A stretch of DNA of 64,000 nt, from assembly GCF_010974825.1 (NCBI RefSeq), contig NZ_JAAILA010000026.1, positions 62,001 through 126,000 of the forward strand, written 5' to 3'. Source of the stretch: Aeromonas rivipollensis. Lineage in GTDB: Bacteria > Pseudomonadota > Gammaproteobacteria > Enterobacterales > Aeromonadaceae. This document shows, piece by piece, positions 35,765 through 46,257 of the stretch (position 1 is its first letter; each line of letters begins with the position of its first letter). The translations under genes were made by a program, and so were the position numbers. The notes beneath the pieces were generated by a model. The model was not told the origin of the DNA and made no database searches. It saw only the letters and a list, made by a program, of their open reading frames with translations.

Positions 35765-37567
35765 TCAGATGAGGCGGGTCGCCTGCTCCAGCCAGGCGAG
35801 ATCCTCGCCGTCCAGCAGCGGGCTCAGGCGGCGGTAGACCTCGGCATGGTAGTCGTTGATCCAGCGGAACTCGGTCTGGCTCAGCAGGCTGCGATCGATG
35901 AGGCGGGTATCGAACGGCACATAGGTCAGCCGTTCGAAGCCCAGCATTGCCAGCTCGCCCACCTGCTCCAGCTCGGTCACCACCACCAGGTTCTCGCAGC
36001 GGATGCCGAAGCCGTTTTCCCGGTAGTACCCCGGCTCGTTGGAGAGCACCATGCCCGGTTGCAGGGCCACCAGGCTGCCCTTGGGGGCGATGCGCTGCGG
36101 GCCTTCATGCACGCTCAGGAAGTGGCCGACCCCGTGGCCTGTGCCATGGTCGTAGTTGTAACCGGCCTGCCACAGGGGCATGCGGGCCAGCACGTCGAGC
36201 TGGATGCCGGCGGTGCCGCGGGGGAAGCGGGCCTGATCCAGGGCGATATGACCCTGCAGCACCCGGGTGAACATGGCCTTGTGCTCGTCGGTGACTTCAC
36301 CGACCTTGACGGTACGGGTGATGTCGGTGGTGCCGTCCAGATACTGAGCGCCGGAGTCCACCAGGTAGATGCTGTCCTGGCCGAAGGGACGCGGGGTGCC
36401 GTTGGTGTGACGGTAGTGGCACATGGCGGCGTTGGGGCCGAGCGCCGATATGGTGTCAAAGCTCGGCTCGACGTAGTGATCCTGCTCGCGGCGGAAGGCT
36501 TCCAGGCGATCGGCCAGGGTGCCCTCATCCATATCCTGATAGTCACCGGAGGCGATAAGGCGATCCAGCCAGGCGAGGAAGCGGGTAACGGCGACGCCGT
36601 CGCGCAGATGGGCGCGCTGCATGCCCGCCAGCTCCACGGCGTTCTTGCACGCCTTGGGCAGCATGGTCGGATCCTGCCCTGCCACCAGGATGGCGCCCGC
36701 CTCTTCCATGGTGAGCTGGGTCCAGGCGTTGGCAGTGTTGGGATCGGCCAGCACCTTCTGCTGATCCTCGCCGATGCGCTGCAGCACGTCACCCAGCTTG
36801 TCGATGGGGTAGACGGAGACATCCTGCCCCACGTGGCGGGTGAAGGCGATGCAGTCGATCTTGTCGGTGTCGACGAAGAAATCCATGCTGGTGTTGGCGT
36901 AGAGCACCGCAAAGCCCAGCACCACCGGCAGCCGCTCCACGTCGCGGCCACGCAGGTTGAGCAGCCAGTTGATGGGCTCGGCCTGGGTCAGCAGCACGGC
37001 ATCCAGCCCGCGCTTGCGCAGATCTGCCGCCAGCAGCTCGCGCTTGGCCTGGCTGGACTGGCCCGCCAGCTCCTCGCTGTAGAGGATGACAGGAGTCTTG
37101 GTCGGGGCGGGGCGATCGCTCCAGTGCAGATCGATGGGGTTCTCATCGACCCGAACCAGCGCTATGCCGCGCTCGGCCAGGATTGGCTTGGCGCTCTGGT
37201 ACCAGGCGAGGCTGTGCAGGCGGGGATCGAAGCCGACCCGGGCGCCGGACGGCAGTTGTTCTGCCAGCCACTGGACGTGGGGATCTTCGTTCAAGTGAAG
37301 AAACTCAAACAGCTCGGCCGGTGCCTGCATGCGGGCCTGCACCGTATAACGACCGTCGACGAACAGGGCCGCCCGCTGCGCCAGTATGATGGCGAGGCCG
37401 GCGGAGCCGTTGAAACCCGTGATCCAGTCCAGACGTTCGGCATAGGCGGGAATGTACTCCCCCAGGTGCTCGTCGTCGTGGGGAACGATGAAGGCGTCCA
37501 GTTCCAACGTGGCCAGAGTGGCCCTGACCTGGGCGACGCGGGTTTCAATAATCTCGAAATGATTCAT
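35765..37567 (-). CDS. Large aminopeptidase P family Xaa-Pro peptidase (M24B)
   Basis: 600 residues, about 160 longer than E. coli PepP and resembling the three-domain XPNPEP1 type found in eukaryotes and some bacteria. Two creatinase-N-like domains (FIVPHDDEHLGEYIPAYAERL starts the first) precede the pita-bread catalytic domain. All five metal ligands are visible: LVDSGAQY, GTTDITRT, HGTGHGVGHFLSVHEGP, LSNEPGYY and ENLVVV. It should remove N-terminal residues before proline. It is transcribed with the upstream GntR regulator (33-base gap), which suggests a dedicated peptide-use unit. Confidence 0.92.
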   Translation of the reverse strand: MNHFEIIETRVAQVRATLATLELDAFIVPHDDEHLGEYIPAYAERLDWITGFNGSAGLAIILAQRAALFVDGRYTVQARMQAPAELFEFLHLNEDPHVQWLAEQLPSGARVGFDPRLHSLAWYQSAKPILAERGIALVRVDENPIDLHWSDRPAPTKTPVILYSEELAGQSSQAKRELLAADLRKRGLDAVLLTQAEPINWLLNLRGRDVERLPVVLGFAVLYANTSMDFFVDTDKIDCIAFTRHVGQDVSVYPIDKLGDVLQRIGEDQQKVLADPNTANAWTQLTMEEAGAILVAGQDPTMLPKACKNAVELAGMQRAHLRDGVAVTRFLAWLDRLIASGDYQDMDEGTLADRLEAFRREQDHYVEPSFDTISALGPNAAMCHYRHTNGTPRPFGQDSIYLVDSGAQYLDGTTDITRTVKVGEVTDEHKAMFTRVLQGHIALDQARFPRGTAGIQLDVLARMPLWQAGYNYDHGTGHGVGHFLSVHEGPQRIAPKGSLVALQPGMVLSNEPGYYRENGFGIRCENLVVVTELEQVGELAMLGFERLTYVPFDTRLIDRSLLSQTEFRWINDYHAEVYRRLSPLLDGEDLAWLEQATRLI

Positions 37568-37600
37568 GTCGTTATTGCCAGATTGTGATGATGTGAGTGT

Positions 37601-38266
37601 TCACTGATTGTGGCCGCTTGCCAGGATCTGTCGGATCGACTGGCCTGCCGCCTCGATATGTTGCTTGAGCAGGACCACTGCCTCGTGCTTGCGGCGGGCG
37701 CGGCACAGCTCCAGCAGGTGGGCGTGTTCGCGCTCGGCCTTGTCCACGCCGCCCTGGGCGAACAGCAGTTCGAAGCGCACATAGCGATCGCAGCTCAGAT
37801 TGATCTGGGCGATGAGATCCAGTGCCTGGGGACGATTGGCGGCCTGATAGAGGGTGGCGTGAAAACTGTGGTTCAACTCGGCCCAGTGCTCGATCTGGGT
37901 GCCGGACTCCAGCGCCAGATCAAACTGGGCCAGGATGGCTTGCGCCTTGGCGAAGGTCTCCTCCGTCATCAGGTCGACGGCGTGGAACAGGGTATCGGCT
38001 TCCAGCAGTGCCCGCAAATAAAAGAGCTCCTCGATGGCCGAGGCGTCCAGCATGGTGACCACGGCGCCGCGATGGGCCTCGAACTTCACCAGCCCCTGGG
38101 CCTCCAGCTGCATCAGCGCCTCCCGCACCGGAATGCGGCTCACCGCCAGCTCCTTGGCGATGGCGTCCTGGCGCAAGGGGGCGCCGGCGGGAAACTCCCC
38201 ACGCAATATCCGGCCGCGGAGGTTCTCCATCACCATCTGGGTTCGGGTCTTGTAGGGTAGGGTCAT
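37601..38266 (-). CDS. GntR-family (FadR/FCD) transcriptional regulator
   Basis: About 221 residues. The N-terminal winged helix-turn-helix spans residues 10-75 (LRGRILRGEFPAGAPLRQD, AVSRIPVREALMQLEAQGL), and the FCD ligand domain follows with metal-binding His residues (HSFHATLYQAANRP). It is first in a two-gene unit with the aminopeptidase P. A tandem TTGTATA at 38293-38306, close to the FCD-type consensus, lies 27 bases upstream and may be its own operator. The effector is unknown. Confidence 0.88.
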   Translation of the reverse strand: MTLPYKTRTQMVMENLRGRILRGEFPAGAPLRQDAIAKELAVSRIPVREALMQLEAQGLVKFEAHRGAVVTMLDASAIEELFYLRALLEADTLFHAVDLMTEETFAKAQAILAQFDLALESGTQIEHWAELNHSFHATLYQAANRPQALDLIAQINLSCDRYVRFELLFAQGGVDKAEREHAHLLELCRARRKHEAVVLLKQHIEAAGQSIRQILASGHNQ

Positions 38267-38292
38267 GCTTGAGTCACGGGCAGGTTGCAAAA

Positions 38293-38306
38293 TTGTATAT
38301 TGTATA
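38293..38306. promoter_or_regulatory. Tandem TTGTATA heptamers upstream of the GntR gene
   Basis: Two identical heptamers TTGTATA are placed back to back. Read on the minus strand they give TATACAA twice and could include the -10 region. Either an autoregulatory operator or a promoter element. Confidence 0.4.
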
Positions 38307-38379
38307 AAGTTTGGCTGAATCTAACGCGCAACCGCCTGCAAGGCAAGGTTTGGCGGGATCCATATGCCGCGTATTGGCC

Positions 38380-38412
38380 AAAAAAATACCGGCCAGCTGG
38401 GCTGACCGGTAT
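38380..38412 (-). terminator. Rho-independent terminator after pckA
   Basis: ATACCGG...CCGGTAT extended by CAGC/GCTG with one mismatch, three-base loop, followed on the minus strand by seven T residues. Confidence 0.88.
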
Positions 38413-38439
38413 GGGGTTGTCACCTGGACGGGACGCAGC

Positions 38440-40065
38440 TTACAGCTGCGGGCCCGCAGCGACCAGGCGTTTGCCTTCGTCGTTGTCGGTGAAGCGCTCG
38501 AAGTTCTTGATGAAGCGCTGGGCCAGATCCTGGGCCTTGGCGTCCCACTCCGCCTGGTCGGCATAAGTGTCGCGCGGGTCGAGGATGGCCGGGTTCACAT
38601 CGTGCAGCTCGGTCGGCACTTCCAGGTTGAAGATAGGCAGCACCTTGGTCGGCGCCTGCTCGATGGAACCATCCAGGATGGCATCTATGATGGCGCGGGT
38701 GTCCTTGATGGAGATGCGCTTGCCGGTGCCGTTCCAGCCGGTGTTGACCAGATAGGCTTCGGCTCCTGAGGCTTCCATCCGCTTCACCAGCTCCTGACCG
38801 TACTTGGTCGGGTGCAGGCTGAGGAAGGCGGCGCCGAAGCAGGAGGAGAAGGTCGGCGTCGGCTCTGTGATGCCGCGCTCGGTACCGGCCAGCTTGGCGG
38901 TGAAGCCTGACAGGAAGTGGTACTTGGTCTGCTCCTTGGTCAGCTTGGCGACCGGAGGCAGCACCCCGAAGGCGTCGGCGGTCAGGAAGATCACCTTGTT
39001 GGCGTGACCCGCCTTGGAGACCGGCTTGACGATGTTCTCGATGTGATAGATGGGGTAGGAGACGCGGGTGTTCTCGGTCTTGGAGCCATCATCGAAGTCT
39101 ATGGTGCCGTCGGCTGCGACCGTCACGTTCTCCAGCAGGGCGTCGCGACGGATGGCGTTGTAGATATCCGGCTCGGCTTCCTTGGAGAGCTTGATGGTCT
39201 TGGCGTAGCAGCCCCCTTCGAAGTTGAACACGCCGTGGTCGTCCCAGCCGTGCTCGTCGTCACCGATGAGCTGGCGCTTGGGATCGGTGGAGAGGGTAGT
39301 CTTGCCGGTACCGGAGAGGCCGAAGAAGATGGCCACGTCCCCATCCTTGCCCACGTTGGCGGAGCAGTGCATGGAGGCGATGCCGCGCAGGGGCAGGAAG
39401 TAGTTCATCATGGAGAACATGCCCTTCTTCATCTCGCCACCGTACCAGGTGCCACCGATGAGCTGCATCTTCTCTGTCATGTTGAAGGCGACGAAGTTCT
39501 CGGAGTTGAGACCCTGCTCCTTCCAGTTCGGGTTGGTGCACTTGGCACCGTTCATCACCACGAAGTCCGGCTTGAAGGTCTTGAGCTCTTCCTCGCTCGG
39601 GCGGATGAACATGTTCTTCACGAAGTGCGCCTGCCAGGCCACCTCTGTGATGATGCGCACCGCCAGGCGGGTGTCCGGGTTGGCGCCGCAGTAGCCATCC
39701 ACCACGAACAGGCGCTTGCCGGAGAGCTGTTTGGTCACCAGGGATTTCAGATCTGACCACACTTCCGGGGTGATTGCCTTGTTATCGTTCTTGCCCTGGT
39801 CAGACCACCACACAGTATCCTGGGTGGTGCCGTCCTTGACGATATATTTATCTTTCGGGGAACGACCGGTGAAGATGCCGGTGTTGACATTGACGGCGCC
39901 GAGTTCGGTAACGACGCCACGTTCGAATCCTTCCAGGTCTGGGCGGGTCTCTTCTGCGAAAAGCTGCTCATAGGAGGGGTTGCGAACGATTTCCTGGCTG
40001 TTTTTGATACCGTACTGGTCCAGTTTCAGTTGTTGTGCCAGGGCGGGTTCTACCACGATAGTCAT
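38440..40065 (-). CDS. pckA: Phosphoenolpyruvate carboxykinase (ATP)
   Basis: 541 residues, ATP-dependent PEPCK that converts oxaloacetate to phosphoenolpyruvate, the first step of gluconeogenesis. The substrate motif is [14 protein letters not shown], the kinase-1a P-loop is [12 protein letters not shown], and the metal site includes the conserved DDEHGWDD and [10 protein letters not shown]. The arginine in GRSPKD and the C-terminal adenine-binding region ([11 protein letters not shown]) are intact. The leader contains a hairpin at 40117-40133. It is monocistronic. Confidence 0.97.
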   Translation of the reverse strand: MTIVVEPALAQQLKLDQYGIKNSQEIVRNPSYEQLFAEETRPDLEGFERGVVTELGAVNVNTGIFTGRSPKDKYIVKDGTTQDTVWWSDQGKNDNKAITPEVWSDLKSLVTKQLSGKRLFVVDGYCGANPDTRLAVRIITEVAWQAHFVKNMFIRPSEEELKTFKPDFVVMNGAKCTNPNWKEQGLNSENFVAFNMTEKMQLIGGTWYGGEMKKGMFSMMNYFLPLRGIASMHCSANVGKDGDVAIFFGLSGTGKTTLSTDPKRQLIGDDEHGWDDHGVFNFEGGCYAKTIKLSKEAEPDIYNAIRRDALLENVTVAADGTIDFDDGSKTENTRVSYPIYHIENIVKPVSKAGHANKVIFLTADAFGVLPPVAKLTKEQTKYHFLSGFTAKLAGTERGITEPTPTFSSCFGAAFLSLHPTKYGQELVKRMEASGAEAYLVNTGWNGTGKRISIKDTRAIIDAILDGSIEQAPTKVLPIFNLEVPTELHDVNPAILDPRDTYADQAEWDAKAQDLAQRFIKNFERFTDNDEGKRLVAAGPQL

Positions 40066-40116
40066 TATGTTCTCCTGGGTTCAGAGGTGTGTAGGGTTCT
40101 ATCTGGCGTCCATACT

Positions 40117-40137
40117 ACTACCTAGGTGGTAGTTTTT
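40117..40137. other. Hairpin in the pckA upstream region
   Basis: ACTACC and GGTAGT enclose TAGGT, about 50 bases before the pckA start. On the plus strand it is followed by TTTTT and so looks like a weak terminator pointing away from pckA, although no plus-strand gene precedes it. It may instead be an operator or leader element. Confidence 0.35.
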
Positions 40138-40189
40138 AGCGATCGCCATCAAACTTTATAAAATAGGGTATTTTTTTGTTATTTAAGTT

Positions 40190-40213
40190 AAAGGCGGGTT
40201 TTGCCCGCCTTTA
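40190..40213 (-). terminator. Hairpin after hslO
   Basis: AAAGGCGGG and CCCGCCTTT with a five-base loop directly after the hslO stop; AT-rich sequence follows on the minus strand, but the T-run is interrupted. Confidence 0.6.
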
Positions 40214-40214
40214 T

Positions 40215-41099
40215 TTAGTGTAACTTGTTTGCATCATTACCGGGAGCCCCGCTGAACAGGGTTTCGATGTCTATTCCATCAAATTGATAGTGAGCGCCGC
40301 AGTAATCACAGTGCATGTCGATCTTGCCGAGCTCCTGCACCATGGCCACCGCTTCCTCCTTCTCTATCTGCAGCAGAGCCCCTTCGCAGCGAGCGCGGGA
40401 GCAGGTGCAGCGGAACTCGATCGCCTGGGGATCGAACACCCGTACCTTGTCTTGATGGTAGAGGCGGTAGAGGATCTCTTCGGCCTCCAGACCGAACAAC
40501 TCTTCATCCTTGATGGTGCTGGTGAGCTGGATCAGGTGGTCGAAGTCGGCGCCGTGATCCTCGCTCCGGGCGGGCAACTCCTGCAGCAGTATGCCGGCAG
40601 CGCGGGGCTGGCCCTGGTGGTGGCCGGTGCGGATCCAGAGCCGGGTGGCGAGTTGCTCGGACTGGGCGAAGTACTGCTCGAGGCAGGTCGCCAGGGTGTC
40701 GGCCTCGAGGGCTATGATGCCCTGATAGCGCTCGCCCTCTTCAGGGGTGATGGTGATCACCAGCTGGCCGTTGCCTACCAGGCTCTGCAGCTTGTCGTCG
40801 GTCGGCAGCTCCCCTTCATAGCGGGCCACGCCGCGCAGTTGCTGGTTGTGATCGCCGTTGATCACCGCCAGACGCACCGGGCCGTCCCCTTGCAGCTGCA
40901 CGGTGATCGAGCCTTCGAACTTGAGGGTGGCGGTCAGCAGGCTGGTGGCGACCAGCAGTTCACCCAGCAGTTTCTGTACCTGGACCGGGTAGTTCTGGGC
41001 ATCGACGATGTGACGATAGGTACTATCCAGCTGGACCAGCTCCCCCCGGACTTCGTACTCTTCGAACAGATAGCGATACAGGAGATCTTGGTTACTCAT
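40215..41099 (-). CDS. hslO: Redox-regulated chaperone Hsp33
   Basis: 294 residues (E. coli 292). The N-terminal chaperone domain is well conserved ([23 protein letters not shown]-like [21 protein letters not shown]). The C-terminal zinc-redox switch has the four cysteines in the CxC and CxxC pattern (FRCTCSR and HCDYCGAH). Oxidation of these cysteines releases zinc and activates the holdase. Two adjacent ATG codons exist; the second gives the start used here. hslR lies about 100 bases upstream on the same strand, the same partnership as in E. coli. Confidence 0.96.
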   Translation of the reverse strand: MSNQDLLYRYLFEEYEVRGELVQLDSTYRHIVDAQNYPVQVQKLLGELLVATSLLTATLKFEGSITVQLQGDGPVRLAVINGDHNQQLRGVARYEGELPTDDKLQSLVGNGQLVITITPEEGERYQGIIALEADTLATCLEQYFAQSEQLATRLWIRTGHHQGQPRAAGILLQELPARSEDHGADFDHLIQLTSTIKDEELFGLEAEEILYRLYHQDKVRVFDPQAIEFRCTCSRARCEGALLQIEKEEAVAMVQELGKIDMHCDYCGAHYQFDGIDIETLFSGAPGNDANKLH

Positions 41100-41204
41100 C
41101 ATGCTTTCCTAGGGTTTTCTGGGGGAAAAGATAAATACATTGTTAAACAGGTGGTTAGGAACTAATTCCCGCTCCTGTCGTCATAAAGGGGCCACAAGGG
41201 CGAG

Positions 41205-41603
41205 TCAGTATTGCTTGACCTTGATCAGCTGGCGTCGCTCCTGCTTGTCGGGGCGGCGCTCCGGGCTTGGGGCGAACTGGCTGTTGAAGCGTCTCGCCTC
41301 GCTGTTCTGGGCCCGCTTCTTCAGACTTTCCTCGGTCTCTTCATAGAGCAGCTGGGCCAGGGGGGCGGCCTTGCGCTGCTCGCTCACCTCGAGCACCCGC
41401 ACCTCCCGTTCGTCCTGGCCCTGCCAGAAACGGACGAGGGCGCCGACCTCGACGGCCTTGCCCGGTTTGCTGCGCTGGCCGTTGTAGTGCACCTTGCCGC
41501 CGTCGATCTGATCCCGCGCCAGGCTGCGGGTCTTGTAGAAGCGTGCCGCCCACAGCCACTTGTCGAGGCGGACCTGAGTGCTGCTTTGTGCTGGATTCGA
41601 CAT
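41205..41603 (-). CDS. hslR: Heat shock protein 15, ribosome recycling factor
   Basis: 132 residues (E. coli 133). The S4 RNA-binding domain occupies residues 10-70 (VRLDKWLWAARFYKTRSLA, GKVHYNGQRSKPG), followed by a basic C-terminal tail (RRFNSQFAPSPERRPDKQER). Hsp15 binds free 50S subunits carrying nascent chains after heat shock. It is divergent from exeC across about 190 bases. Confidence 0.95.
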   Translation of the reverse strand: MSNPAQSSTQVRLDKWLWAARFYKTRSLARDQIDGGKVHYNGQRSKPGKAVEVGALVRFWQGQDEREVRVLEVSEQRKAAPLAQLLYEETEESLKKRAQNSEARRFNSQFAPSPERRPDKQERRQLIKVKQY

Positions 41604-41793
41604 GGATCGGCTCCGGGATGGCTGAAAAGGGAGCCTGATTATACCAGAGGCAGGGCCCGGGATAGAAACAGGGGGAAGCGGGGTGTGACGGAATCTGAAT
41701 TTTCACAGCTTCATCCCATCCGGTCGGTTGTCTCTGGGTCCATTGCCGTACACAATAGCCAACCGATTTGGATGCCAGAATATTTTGATAAAG

Positions 41794-42672
41794 ATGACGC
41801 TACCGTTCAGGGATGACTTGTTGAGCTCCCTTCTGGCTCGCTGCAAGTCAGTGCCACTCTCCCGTTTCAGCCAGCCTCTGTTCTGGCTGCTGCTGCTGTT
41901 GCTGGCCCAGCAGTGCGCCGTGCTCACCTGGCGTCTGTTCGATCTCACCCAATCCCCCCGGCCGCTGCCCTGGCAGCCAGCGGTCACTCCGGGCCAGGGC
42001 GCCGGACCTGCCCGCCTCGATCTTGGCAACCTCAGCCGTCTCTCCCTGTTTGGCAAGGCGCCGCAGCCGCAGGCCGACAAGGTGGCCCAGGCGGCCCTGA
42101 TCGATGCCCCCAAGACCCAGCTCAATGCCCAGCTCAACGGGGTGCTGGCCAGTACAGAACCCAGCAAGTCCATCGCCATCATCGCCCACAACGGCCTGCA
42201 GAACTCCTATGGCATAGGGGATTACATCGACGGCACCCAGGCCAGGATCCGTCAGGTGTTTGCCGACAGGGTCATCATAGCCCGGGACGGCCGTGACGAG
42301 ACCCTGATGCTGGATGGGGAAGAGTACGGCAAGCCGCTGCCCAAGGTGACGCGACAGGGGGCCGAGCTCTCTTCCGTTCGCAGCGAATTGATGAGCAATC
42401 CTGGCAAGATCACCGATTATCTCAATATTTCTCCGGTCCGGGTGGATGGTCGCATGGTCGGCTATCGCCTCAATCCGGGCAGCAATCCTGAAGTGTTCAA
42501 TCAACTCGGACTGGTCGCCAACGATCTGGCGGTCAGCATCAATGGTCTGGATCTGCGGGACAACGCACAGGCCATGCAGGCGATGCAGCAAGTGGCGGGC
42601 GCCACGGAAATGACCGTCACCGTCGAGCGGCAAGGACAGCTCTACGACGTCTATGTCGGCTTGTCAGAATAA
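41794..42672 (+). CDS. exeC: Type II secretion protein ExeC (GspC)
   Basis: 292 residues. Short cytoplasmic N-terminus, one membrane helix (LFWLLLLLLAQQCAVLTW), periplasmic HR domain (ISRLSLFGKAPQ... with LNGVLAS), and a C-terminal PDZ domain (VDGRMVGYRLNPGSNPEVFNQ region). GspC links the inner-membrane platform to the ExeD secretin and helps select substrates. First gene of the 12-gene exeC-N operon. The ATG at 41794 gives the usual length; the ribosome-binding site is weak. Confidence 0.95.
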   Translation: MTLPFRDDLLSSLLARCKSVPLSRFSQPLFWLLLLLLAQQCAVLTWRLFDLTQSPRPLPWQPAVTPGQGAGPARLDLGNLSRLSLFGKAPQPQADKVAQAALIDAPKTQLNAQLNGVLASTEPSKSIAIIAHNGLQNSYGIGDYIDGTQARIRQVFADRVIIARDGRDETLMLDGEEYGKPLPKVTRQGAELSSVRSELMSNPGKITDYLNISPVRVDGRMVGYRLNPGSNPEVFNQLGLVANDLAVSINGLDLRDNAQAMQAMQQVAGATEMTVTVERQGQLYDVYVGLSE

Positions 42673-42693
42673 TGAATTGGAGTAGCACCAAGA

Positions 42694-44751
42694 ATGATAA
42701 ATAAAGGGAAGGGCTGGCGTCTGGCCACTGTGGCGGCAGCCTTGATGATGGCTGGCTCTGCCTGGGCCACCGAGTATTCCGCCAGTTTCAAGAATGCCGA
42801 CATCGAAGAGTTCATTAACACGGTCGGCAAGAACCTGAACAAGACCATCATCATAGAGCCCTCGGTGCGCGGCAAGATCAACGTCCGCAGTTACGATCTG
42901 CTCAATGAGGATCAGTACTACCAGTTCTTCCTGAGCGTGCTCGACGTCTATGGCTTTGCCGTGGTGCCCATGAACAACGGCGTGCTCAAGGTGGTGCGCT
43001 CCAAGGATGCCAAGACCTCGGCCATCCCTGTGGTGGATGACAGCAACCCCGGCGTGGGTGACGAGATGGTGACCCGGGTGGTGCCGGTGCGCAACGTCTC
43101 GGTACGGGAACTTGCTCCCCTGCTGCGCCAGCTCAACGACAACGCCGGTGGCGGCAACGTGGTGCATTACGAGCCCTCCAACGTGCTGCTCATCACAGGC
43201 CGCGCGGCCGTGGTGAATCGTCTGGTCGAGGTGGTGCGCCGAGTCGACAAGGCGGGTGATCAGGATATGGACGTCATCAAGCTGAAGTTCGCCTCCGCCG
43301 GCGAGATGGTGCGACTGGTGACCAACCTCAACAAGGATGGCAGCAATCAGGGGACCAACGCCTCCCTGCTGCTCTCCCCCAAGGTGGTGGCCGACGAGCG
43401 TACCAACTCAGTGGTGATCAGCGGTGAACCCCAGGCCCGTGCCCGCATCATCCAGATGGTGCGCCAGCTCGACCGGGATCTGCAGAGCCAGGGCAACACC
43501 CGGGTCTTCTACCTCAAATATGGCAAGGCCAAGGATCTGGTGGACGTGCTCAAGGGGGTCAGCTCCAGCATAGCGGCCGACAAGAAGGGCGGCGCGGCCA
43601 CCACAGCCACCGGTGGTGGCGCCAGCATAGGGGGCGGCCAGCTCGCCATCTCCGCCGACGAGACCACCAATGCCCTGGTGATCACCGCCCAGCCTGACGT
43701 CATGGCCGAGCTGGAGCAGGTCATCGCCAAACTCGACATCCGCCGCGCCCAGGTGCTGGTGGAGGCGATCATCGTCGAGATCCAGGATGGCGACGGCCTC
43801 AACCTCGGGGTGCAGTGGGGCAATGCCAACGGCGGCGGCACCCAGTTCACCAATACCGGTCTGCCCATAGGGCCGGCCATCATCGCGGGCAAGGATTACA
43901 AGGACAACGGCAACACAGAGGGGCTCGAAAACCTGCTCGGTGATTTTAGCGGCATGGCGGCGGGCTTCTACAAGGGGGATTGGGCCATGCTGGTGACGGC
44001 GCTCTCCACCAACACCAAGAACGACATCCTCTCGACCCCGAGCATAGTCACCATGGACAACAAGGAAGCCTCCTTCAACGTCGGCCAGGAAGTGCCGGTG
44101 CAGAGCGGCTCCCAGAGCTCCACCACCAGCGACCAGGTGTTCAACACCATAGAGCGCAAGACGGTGGGCACCAAGCTGGTGGTGACGCCCCAGATCAACG
44201 AAGGGGATTCTGTGCTGCTCAACATAGAGCAGGAAGTCTCCAGCGTGGCGCAGACCCAGGCGACGGGTACCGCTAATCTCGGCCCCACCTTCGATACCCG
44301 TACCGTCAAGAACGCCGTGCTGGTGAAGAGTGGCGAGACAGTGGTGCTGGGCGGCCTGATGGACGAGCAGACCAAGGAGCAGATCTCCAAGGTGCCAATA
44401 TTGGGGGATATCCCGGTGCTGGGCTACCTGTTCCGCTCCACCTCCAACACCACGGCCAAGCGCAACCTGATGGTCTTTATCCGGCCGACCATATTGCGCG
44501 ATGCCAACGTCTATTCCGGGGTCTCCAGCAACAAGTACACCCTGTTCAGGGCCGAACAGTTGAACCTGGCGGCCGAGGAGGGCTATGCCACCTCGCCCCC
44601 CCGTCAGGTGCTGCCGGCCTATGGTCAGGATGTGATGCTCTCCCCCGAGGTGCAAAAGCAGATTGACCTGATGAGGGCCCAGCAGCAGTCCACCGCCACC
44701 GGGGCCAGAACCCAGGTGCAGGGGCAACCCTTCGTGCAGGGTCAACCCTGA
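42694..44751 (+). CDS. exeD: Type II secretion secretin ExeD (GspD)
   Basis: 685 residues. A signal peptide ([16 protein letters not shown]) precedes the N0 domain ([17 protein letters not shown]) and three KH-like N domains. The secretin core includes [20 protein letters not shown] and the signature [11 protein letters not shown]-like [16 protein letters not shown]. It forms the outer-membrane channel whose insertion needs ExeAB. The C-terminal tail is Gln-rich. The TGA overlaps the exeE ATG by one base. Confidence 0.96.
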   Translation: MINKGKGWRLATVAAALMMAGSAWATEYSASFKNADIEEFINTVGKNLNKTIIIEPSVRGKINVRSYDLLNEDQYYQFFLSVLDVYGFAVVPMNNGVLKVVRSKDAKTSAIPVVDDSNPGVGDEMVTRVVPVRNVSVRELAPLLRQLNDNAGGGNVVHYEPSNVLLITGRAAVVNRLVEVVRRVDKAGDQDMDVIKLKFASAGEMVRLVTNLNKDGSNQGTNASLLLSPKVVADERTNSVVISGEPQARARIIQMVRQLDRDLQSQGNTRVFYLKYGKAKDLVDVLKGVSSSIAADKKGGAATTATGGGASIGGGQLAISADETTNALVITAQPDVMAELEQVIAKLDIRRAQVLVEAIIVEIQDGDGLNLGVQWGNANGGGTQFTNTGLPIGPAIIAGKDYKDNGNTEGLENLLGDFSGMAAGFYKGDWAMLVTALSTNTKNDILSTPSIVTMDNKEASFNVGQEVPVQSGSQSSTTSDQVFNTIERKTVGTKLVVTPQINEGDSVLLNIEQEVSSVAQTQATGTANLGPTFDTRTVKNAVLVKSGETVVLGGLMDEQTKEQISKVPILGDIPVLGYLFRSTSNTTAKRNLMVFIRPTILRDANVYSGVSSNKYTLFRAEQLNLAAEEGYATSPPRQVLPAYGQDVMLSPEVQKQIDLMRAQQQSTATGARTQVQGQPFVQGQP

Positions 44752-46256
44752 TGGCGAGCTACTCACTGGACGGGGTCGCGCAACCGGCGGCACTGCCCGA
44801 GCTGCCGTTTGCCTTCGCCCGCAACTTCGGGGTGATCCTGACCGAACGCCAGGGCGCCCCCGTGCTGCTCTGTCGTCAGGGGGTGACACCGCAGACCTTG
44901 CTGGAGGTGCGCCGGGTGGCGGGCTGCGCCTTCGCGGTGGAGCAGCTGGGTCATGACGAGTTCGAGACGCTCTTGATGGCCCACTATCAGCGCGACTCCT
45001 CCGAGGCGCGCCAGCTGATGGAGGATCTCGGCAACGAGATGGATTTCTTCGCCCTGGCCGAAGAGCTGCCCCAGAGCGAGGATCTGCTGGACGCCGACGA
45101 CGACGCCCCCATCATCCGCCTCATCAACGCCATGCTGAGCGAGGCGATCAAGGAGGAGGCGTCCGACATCCACATCGAGACCTTCGAACGGGCCCTGGTC
45201 ATTCGCTTCCGCATCGATGGGGTGCTGCGGGAGATTCTGCGCCCCCATCGCAAGCTCGCTTCCCTGCTGGTGTCGCGCATCAAGGTCATGTCCCGCATGG
45301 ACATAGCCGAGAAACGGGTGCCCCAGGATGGCCGCATCTCACTGCGCATCGGCGGCCGCGCCGTCGACGTGCGGGTCTCCACCATGCCGTCCAGCTACGG
45401 CGAGCGGGTGGTGCTGCGTCTGCTCGACAAGAACAACGTGCGCCTCGAGCTCAAGCAGCTCGGCATGACGCTGGCCAATCGCAACATCATCAGCGAGCTC
45501 ATCCGCAAGCCCCACGGCATCATACTGGTGACGGGCCCGACCGGCTCGGGCAAGTCCACCACCCTCTATGCGGCGCTCTCCGAGATCAACTCCCGGGATC
45601 GCAACATTCTCACGGTGGAAGATCCCATCGAATATGACCTGGAAGGGGTCGGCCAGACCCAGGTCAACACCAAGGTCGACATGACCTTCGCCCGGGGCCT
45701 GCGCGCCATACTGCGCCAGGATCCGGACGTGGTGATGGTGGGGGAAATTCGTGACCTCGAAACCGCCCAGATCGCGGTGCAGGCGTCCCTCACCGGTCAC
45801 CTGGTGATGTCGACCCTGCACACCAACACCGCCATCGGTGCCATCACCCGGATGCGGGACATGGGCATCGAGCCCTTCCTGCTCTCCTCATCCTTGCTGG
45901 CGGTGCTGGCCCAGCGGCTGGTGCGCACCCTCTGCCCGGATTGCCGTGCCCCGCATCCCATCTCGGAGCAGGAGCGGATCGCCATGGGCATAGAGCTGGC
46001 GCCGGATCAGCAGATGTGGCGCCCGGTAGGCTGCGAGCAGTGCAACCACACCGGCTATCGCGGCCGGACCGGCATCCACGAGCTGGTGGTGATCGACGAG
46101 GCGGTGCGCGAGGCGATTCACAGTGCCAGCGGCGAGCTGGCCATAGAGCGCCTGATCCGGGGCCATACCCCCAGCATACGCCGCGACGGCATCGACAAGG
46201 TGCTCCAGGGGCAGACCAGCCTCGAAGAGGTGCTGCGCGTGACCCGGGAAGACTAA
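44751..46256 (+). CDS. exeE: Type II secretion ATPase ExeE (GspE)
   Basis: 501 residues. The N1/N2 domains bind ExeL. The catalytic part has Walker [11 protein letters not shown], the Asp box [11 protein letters not shown], Walker [15 protein letters not shown] and the His box [13 protein letters not shown]. The zinc-binding tetracysteine is in LCPDC and [11 protein letters not shown]. It powers pseudopilus assembly. All active-site motifs are intact. Confidence 0.97.
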   Translation: MASYSLDGVAQPAALPELPFAFARNFGVILTERQGAPVLLCRQGVTPQTLLEVRRVAGCAFAVEQLGHDEFETLLMAHYQRDSSEARQLMEDLGNEMDFFALAEELPQSEDLLDADDDAPIIRLINAMLSEAIKEEASDIHIETFERALVIRFRIDGVLREILRPHRKLASLLVSRIKVMSRMDIAEKRVPQDGRISLRIGGRAVDVRVSTMPSSYGERVVLRLLDKNNVRLELKQLGMTLANRNIISELIRKPHGIILVTGPTGSGKSTTLYAALSEINSRDRNILTVEDPIEYDLEGVGQTQVNTKVDMTFARGLRAILRQDPDVVMVGEIRDLETAQIAVQASLTGHLVMSTLHTNTAIGAITRMRDMGIEPFLLSSSLLAVLAQRLVRTLCPDCRAPHPISEQERIAMGIELAPDQQMWRPVGCEQCNHTGYRGRTGIHELVVIDEAVREAIHSASGELAIERLIRGHTPSIRRDGIDKVLQGQTSLEEVLRVTRED

Positions 46257-46257
46257 G

